Origin: Branchiostoma floridae
Lineage: Eukaryota > Chordata > Leptocardii > Amphioxiformes > Branchiostomatidae
DNA: 57,692 bases
Direction: 5' to 3'
NCBI RefSeq assembly: GCF_000003815.2
Contig: NW_023365735.1
Span: forward strand, 99,171-156,862
Part shown: piece by piece, positions 55,701 to 57,692 of the stretch
How positions within the stretch are numbered: the first letter of the stretch is position 1
Layout of the letters: the number at the start of each line of letters is the position of its first letter
Program-made: the position numbers and the translations under genes
The notes under the pieces: model-generated
Databases searched by the model: none
Told to the model about the DNA's origin: nothing
What the model saw: only the letters and a program-made list of their open reading frames with translations

Positions 55701-55962
55701 GAAGCTTGGTGTGATGGTAACTGAGGACGAAAAAGAATTCATAAAAAAGTATAGGGAGAATGAAAAGCTTATTGACTTTTTGTCTGTTGAGGACTTTTTT
55801 AATTGTCTGCTGTACTATTGTCAAAAATATTATGAAAAGTGGAATACAATGAACAGGCCCATAGAGGGGAATCTAAAGGGTGTGGAACATATTAAAGACT
55901 CTGAGTTGCCGAGTGCCAGAGTTGCTGCGGAAAGCCAGACTTCAGGCAGATTTGTCGGCTAG
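52754..55962 (+). CDS. four-exon gene encoding an unrecognised 437-residue protein
   Basis: The exons are 52754-52766, 53900-54001, 54489-54596 and 54872-55962. All three introns have GT...AG ends (AAG|GTAGGT; AATG|GTGAGT; ATGG|GTAAGT) and all are phase 1, so the frame joins without a break to TAG at 55960-55962. The protein starts MNKEGKLHSAPKTSSS, a polar, probably disordered leader. Next comes DKYPWITDRQIQQFAKEV and a long last exon (ARWYASQPLLQIATDVVNFL first, then LYRGAELGIVHIDAGCHMQP). A basic patch, GKKKPKSKPQ, near residue 290 may be a nuclear signal. The C-terminal part is helical-looking (EDEKEFIKKYRENEKLIDFL). There is no signal peptide or clear membrane segment. Exon 4 is AT-rich while exon 2 is GC-rich. 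I recognise no domain. It could be a lineage-specific family or a domesticated mobile-element gene. Confidence 0.8.
53371..53615 (+). promoter_or_regulatory. repeated E2F-like/octamer-like elements in intron 1
   Basis: CAGTACACGTTCCCGCC at 53370 and CAGTACACATTCCCGCC at 53582 each carry an E2F-like TTCCCGCCAAAA (53379-53390 and 53591-53602). Each is followed 14-15 bases on by an octamer-type site (ATGCAAAT 53393-53400; ATGCTAAT 53606-53613) and GAGCT. Binding is predicted from sequence only. Confidence 0.45.
53637..53752. repeat. perfect 58-bp tandem duplication
   Basis: GTAGTGACCACACTTTCATT begins both copies (53637 and 53695), and every base of the 58-bp unit agrees. It lies in intron 1 of the 437-residue gene, close to the exon 2 acceptor. 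Confidence 0.95.
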
Positions 55963-55986
55963 CGGCAATCTGGGCATTCAGCTTAA

Positions 55987-56009
55987 CCAAGGAGGTTATA
56001 CCTCCTTGG
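55987..56009. repeat. CCAAGGAGGT hairpin in the 3' UTR
   Basis: 10-nt arms 55987-55996 and 56000-56009 with a TAT loop, 24 bases after the stop codon of the 437-residue gene. GCTTAACC precedes the left arm and CTTAACC follows the right arm. Confidence 0.8.
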
Positions 56010-56550
56010 CTTAACCAAATCACCTTAGAATGCCTGGTGATATCCCAAGAAAAGAAGAAAAGAAGAAAGAAAAATCACCTTGACACATATCTTTTGGTAC
56101 ATTAATGTTCTTCAAATCATCACATCTCCTTTAGACAGAATTTTACTCACACCACAAAAGATGCTTTGCCCCACCATTTTTTCACCCCAGTGCAAATCTG
56201 CTTGCTAATGGCCACCACCCCTAGCTTTTCTTTCCTTGGATTGACCATGTATACTCTGATTTGCAAAGGTCCCAATTTCCCAACATGCCCCAGGGGCCTG
56301 ACGGACCAACTGGTCAGTTTTCAGGACTTCCTCCAGTTTTGATTTAAAGTACAGATCGTCACTGACTGTACGCTGGACTCAAAGTATCCACCTTTGAGTC
56401 CCACTATCCATCAAAAATATCCCCAACAAAAATGTTTCACCAAGCTAACACCATCTTCAGCTTAGACAAAGCCAAGGCTATTAAAAAAAAAGTTAACACC
56501 TAAACAATGTCCTGATCAAGTGCGGCCACAAACCTGAGAACTAGAACCAT
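56010..56550 (+). other. probable 3' UTR or spacer
   Basis: No exon is supported. An ATTAAA followed by an A run (56479-56489) could be a poly(A) signal for the 437-residue gene. Confidence 0.3.
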
Positions 56551-56555
56551 CAGAT

Positions 56556-56755
56556 TAGTCCAAGAAACCTGAAGTTGAAGGATTTAATAACCACCAGGGT
56601 CGAAGAAACCTGACGTCAAAGAACTTAAGAACCACCATGGTCCAAGAAACCTGAAGTCATTAAGGACTTAAGAACCATTAATTGACCATCCAAGAAGACC
56701 TAAAGTTGAAGGACTCAAGAACCACCAAAGTCCAAGAAACCTGAAGCTGGAGAAT
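56556..56755. repeat. diverged ~42-bp minisatellite
   Basis: About five units are built from TCCAAGAAACCTGAAGTTGA, AGGACTTAAGAACCACCA and similar. Insertions break the period, and no frame runs through. Confidence 0.75.
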
Positions 56756-56888
56756 AATCAGAATGGAGGAATGTCACCTTCCTCCAAGAAACTCCTTGGG
56801 TCTTAACATCAAGCTCCGAGCCTGATTCCACCTTCAGGCAGAAGCTGGTTCCTCCCAAGGAGTAGGAGCGCTGTGCAGTTTATCTCCA

Positions 56889-57692
56889 GTAGCAGACTGA
56901 GCCAGGCCAATGGTACCCACGCTGGGTACCAGTAGTCTGGCTCAGTCTTTCCCTTGCTTACCACCAAGCAAGCAAGCACAAGTGGTTACTCTCCAGCAAT
57001 ATACCATCTGAAACAACATCAGGGCAGTCCTTTAGAAGACTTCAACGACTTAAAAGATCAAAGACCAAGTACAATCTGAGAAATTTCAGGTGAGTGTTGT
57101 CCTGGGTATTAAGTAAAGTGTTGTTTAATTGCTAATATTCTACAGCGTATGTGTTAGATTGTGAATTTGCCTTTAATTGTACTTACTATCTATTAGTACA
57201 TGTATTCAGTAAAAATGTCCTGGCCTCATGCGTTGGATCTGACATGAATGCTGTTTTACAAATTAAAAACAAATTTGGTCTACCTTGGCTTTTTTTGACA
57301 ACTGTCTGGATGTCTGATAATGAGCTGACAGTCAGAGACACCAACATTAACAATGTCCCTTTTATATATATATGCATTGCAATGCAACCTGAAAGAATGG
57401 TTAGGGCAGCCAACATATCAGCCAGACTGGCAGACGACCGCCAGGACAGAAGACCTACACTGAACGCCGTGCTGCTCTTACTGATGAATAGCTACAGGAC
57501 TATTGACTCAGAGGTGAATCTCTTATACATGTAGTTATATACACTGCAAAGCAAATTTGTCTGGTGAACAGTAAATGTGTGAACATACTATTGACCTTGG
57601 TATACTCCATGTGGCTTAAACAGTACCTTTTTTCTCCACAGTTGAACACCTCAGTACATCCAGAAACTGAAGAAGTGAAACCACTCTGTTGT
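56889..57692 (+). CDS. tentative exons at the right edge, unassigned
   Basis: An open segment ending at an ideal donor, TTTCAG|GTGAGT (57088), reads SETTSGQSFRRLQRLKRSKT. A second reads NISARLADDRQDRRPTLNAV and ends GACTCAGAG|GTGAAT (57513). A third follows TTCTCCACAG (from 57642) and reads LNTSVHPETEEVKPLCC to the edge. The last two join in phase 0. The first can join the second in phase 2 at ACAGTCAG (exon from about 57337). The first segment contains a perfect inverted repeat (56894-56905 / 56937-56948), which argues for a repeat rather than coding sequence there. Confidence 0.3.

Noticed and set aside
55573-55824. 83-codon minus-strand frame inside exon 4 of the 437-residue gene
   Set aside because: Shadow of the plus-strand exon, which has splice support.

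Overview
The window reads as eukaryotic nuclear DNA from an invertebrate chordate, most likely an amphioxus (Branchiostoma). The genus is an inference. It rests on chordate-like exons split by GT-AG introns, a clear CITED transcription co-regulator, a cytosolic ribosomal protein gene, AATAAA signals, and a dense population of short non-autonomous DNA transposons and SINE fragments. Nothing looks bacterial or viral.

Genes: the left edge holds the last two exons of ribosomal protein eS4 (RPS4). A single-exon CITED gene lies at 17337-18329 with a roughly 2.3 kb 3' UTR. Unless another assignment is given, the rest were found by matching splice sites and reading frame and belong to no family I recognise. 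They are a two-exon minus-strand gene for a 98-residue membrane protein (37650-38311, start and stop both visible), a probable last coding exon on the minus strand with a matching poly(A) signal (42677-42864), and a four-exon plus-strand gene encoding 437 residues (52754-55962) with CCAAT, GC-box and ETS promoter motifs. Weaker exon candidates lie upstream of CITED on the minus strand (16576-16974), at 37374-37556, as a duplicated cysteine-containing exon at 44340-44950, and at the right edge (56889-57692).

The gaps between genes are mostly mobile-element remains and tandem repeats. Two hAT-like elements with 8-bp target duplications lie at 1253-1592 and 1920-2311, and a third at 24590-24943 has a perfect 8-bp duplication. 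A TTAA-flanked element lies at 21824-22373. At least twelve very short elements start TA/TAG and end TA/CTA and are flanked by 9-bp direct repeats, several of them perfect. Several elements are nested inside others. Tandem arrays include a ~215-bp satellite (25850-26795), a TACAGTAACTGC minisatellite (28060-28490), a ~384-bp array (47770-48840) and a 386-bp duplication (49795-50450).

The most noteworthy items are the 9-bp-duplication element superfamily, the orphan 437-residue gene with repeated E2F/octamer-like sites in its first intron, the recurring CAAGGAG hairpins, two long perfect foldbacks (13332-13405 and 24272-24372), and two adjacent arrays that share a ~385-bp repeat length.
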